Shown here: positions 7,023-7,854 of the stretch, piece by piece
Layout: every line of letters begins with the position of its first letter
Numbering within the stretch: the first letter of the stretch is position 1
Assembly: GCA_013042825.1 (NCBI GenBank)
Contig: JABDPL010000161.1
Span: 1 to 7,854, forward strand
Reading direction: 5' to 3'
Length of the DNA: 7,854 bases
DNA from: Flavobacteriaceae bacterium
GTDB taxonomy: Bacteria; Bacteroidota; Bacteroidia; Flavobacteriales; Flavobacteriaceae
Translations under genes and position numbers: made by a program
The notes under the pieces: model-generated
Databases searched by the model: none
Told to the model about the DNA's origin: nothing
Seen by the model: only the letters and a program-made list of their open reading frames with translations

Positions 7023-7360
7023 AATAGAGAGAATTTAAATGAAACGTCTAAGACCAGGTTTCAAGAAATAATTCAACAATTCCGGATTTTATATGATCGG
7101 TAAAGGTCTCAGTTATTATCTCAGTCTGGTTTGATTATTACTAATTTATTAAAAAGGAACGATTAAGCAGAATTTCGATCAAGTTAAATCGATATGCATC
7201 TTGTAATTAAGGTTCAGATCTAACAGGTTGTTGTTGACTGTAATCTAACGGAAATGATTTTTGGTTATGTATGCTGGGAGTCAGTTACTACTGGAAATAT
7301 TAAATTTCGCACTTAAACAGCACTAAATTTTATTAAAATATAAGTCATTTGATTTCCTGA
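7023..7360. other. 338-base intergenic region with no intact gene
   Basis: This separates the divergently oriented phosphatase gene and GH3 fragment. All six frames are broken by frequent stops, and I could not find translated pieces of the missing GH3 catalytic domain. No CAAA occurs on the plus strand here, so no minus-strand TTTG or TAnnTTTG promoter element exists for the phosphatase; no TAnnTTTG was found on the plus strand either. No hairpin with a T-run, no transposon end and no long repeat were seen. It probably contains the phosphatase promoter in an unrecognised form and the breakpoint that removed the 5' part of the GH3 gene. Confidence 0.5.
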
Positions 7361-7822
7361 ATCCGGCAGATAAACGCTAATTATGAAGAAGGAATTTATG
7401 TGGGTTACCGGCATTTTGATAAAAATGATTTAAACGTCTCCTATCCTTTTAGCTACGGACATTCCTATACCGAATTCGCTTATAGCGATATGCTTGCTGT
7501 TGTTGAAAACGACAGTATCAAAGTAATACATAAGGTAACCAATACCGGCAACAGGGCAGGTAAGTACGTGACACAAATCTATGTTGCCAAACCTGATAGT
7601 GCCATTGACCGACCTAATCAAGAGCTAAAAGCCTTTGCCAAGACCGGGTTATTGGACCCCGGAGCAAGCCAGGAATTCACCTTTAATGTTTCGGTTTCTG
7701 AACTGAGTTACTGGGATGAAAAGGGTTCACAATGGGCTGTTGAACCGGGTGACTATATTATCAGTGCAGGAGCTTCTTCAAGGGATATTAGATCCTCTGT
7801 GTCGGTCGGTATTAAGAAATAG
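7361..7822 (+). pseudogene. C-terminal remnant of a GH3 beta-glucosidase-type glycoside hydrolase
   Basis: The frame opens after a TGA at 7358-7360 and runs to TAG at 7820-7822. From about 7379 it reads NYEEGIYVGYRHFD, then YPFSYGHSYTEFAY. This is the segment that joins the second catalytic-side domain of family 3 glycoside hydrolases to their C-terminal fibronectin III-like domain. The Fn3-like part is complete: VTNTGNRAGKYVTQIYV, RPNQELKAFAKTGLLDPG, a YWDEKG turn, GDYIISAGASSRDIR, ending in IKK. Full enzymes are about 700-800 residues with nucleophile Asp and acid/base residues far upstream, all absent here. The usual PFGYGLSYT is PFSYGHSYT, a double change fitting relaxed constraint. There is no in-frame ATG; a GTG at 7400 could start 140 residues but would cut conserved sequence. 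I infer a truncated gene remnant; a standalone product or an assembly join is the alternative. Confidence 0.8.
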
Positions 7823-7854
7823 GAGATAATGCTCATGACAGGCTTGAAGAGGAC

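Noticed and set aside
7829..7854. Possible start of a further plus-strand gene (ATG at 7829 or 7835, AGGAG at 7821-7825).
   Set aside because: Only six to eight codons are visible before the window ends, and no protein family can be read from them. The AGGAG motif overlaps the GH3 fragment's stop and such motifs are weak evidence in this phylum.
1..7854. A defence, CRISPR, secretion, biosynthetic or mobile-element system in the window.
   Set aside because: No repeat-spacer array, nuclease, helicase, transposase, integrase, terminal repeats or duplicated target sites were found; all intact genes belong to recognised envelope or metabolism families.

Overview
The window looks like an accessory stretch of a Bacteroidota chromosome, probably a marine or environmental flavobacterium or cytophagian. 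The reasons are its A+T-rich sequence, start sites mostly without clear Shine-Dalgarno motifs, and two protein families that are practically confined to that phylum (DUF6090 and DUF4199). A TPR-bearing nucleotide cyclase of a type common in the group fits as well. No rRNA, tRNA, CRISPR array, insertion sequence or integrase was seen.

Layout. Six genes lie on the minus strand and are transcribed from right to left. In that order they are an alkaline phosphatase (5838-7022), an MscS-type mechanosensitive channel (4916-5794), a DUF4199 membrane protein (4260-4766), and a membrane-spanning class III nucleotide cyclase with TolB-like and TPR regions (1977-4037). A DUF6090 single-span membrane protein (826-1641) and the N-terminal two thirds of a GT4-type glycosyltransferase (through the left edge to 704) follow. 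Only the phosphatase and the channel are close enough (43 bases) to suggest one transcript; the other gaps are 121 to about 335 bases. On the plus strand at the right end is an intact-frame C-terminal fragment of a family 3 glycoside hydrolase (7361-7822) whose catalytic part is absent.

How the genes may work together. Five of the six minus-strand products are predicted to sit in or pass through the inner membrane, and the sixth builds glycans. The region therefore reads as an envelope and environment-response neighbourhood, not a single pathway: phosphate scavenging outside the cytoplasm, osmotic relief through MscS, and a cyclase whose C-terminal half probably lies in the periplasm. This is inference from families and gene order. 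No known multi-gene system (defence, secretion, biosynthesis) is visible.

The most useful second looks are these: the cyclase carries Gln and Asn at the two positions that normally set ATP or GTP selectivity; the GH3 remnant marks a probable deletion or rearrangement junction in 7023-7380; a 51-codon frame overlaps the DUF6090 start by 8 bases; and the phosphatase appears to start at TTG.
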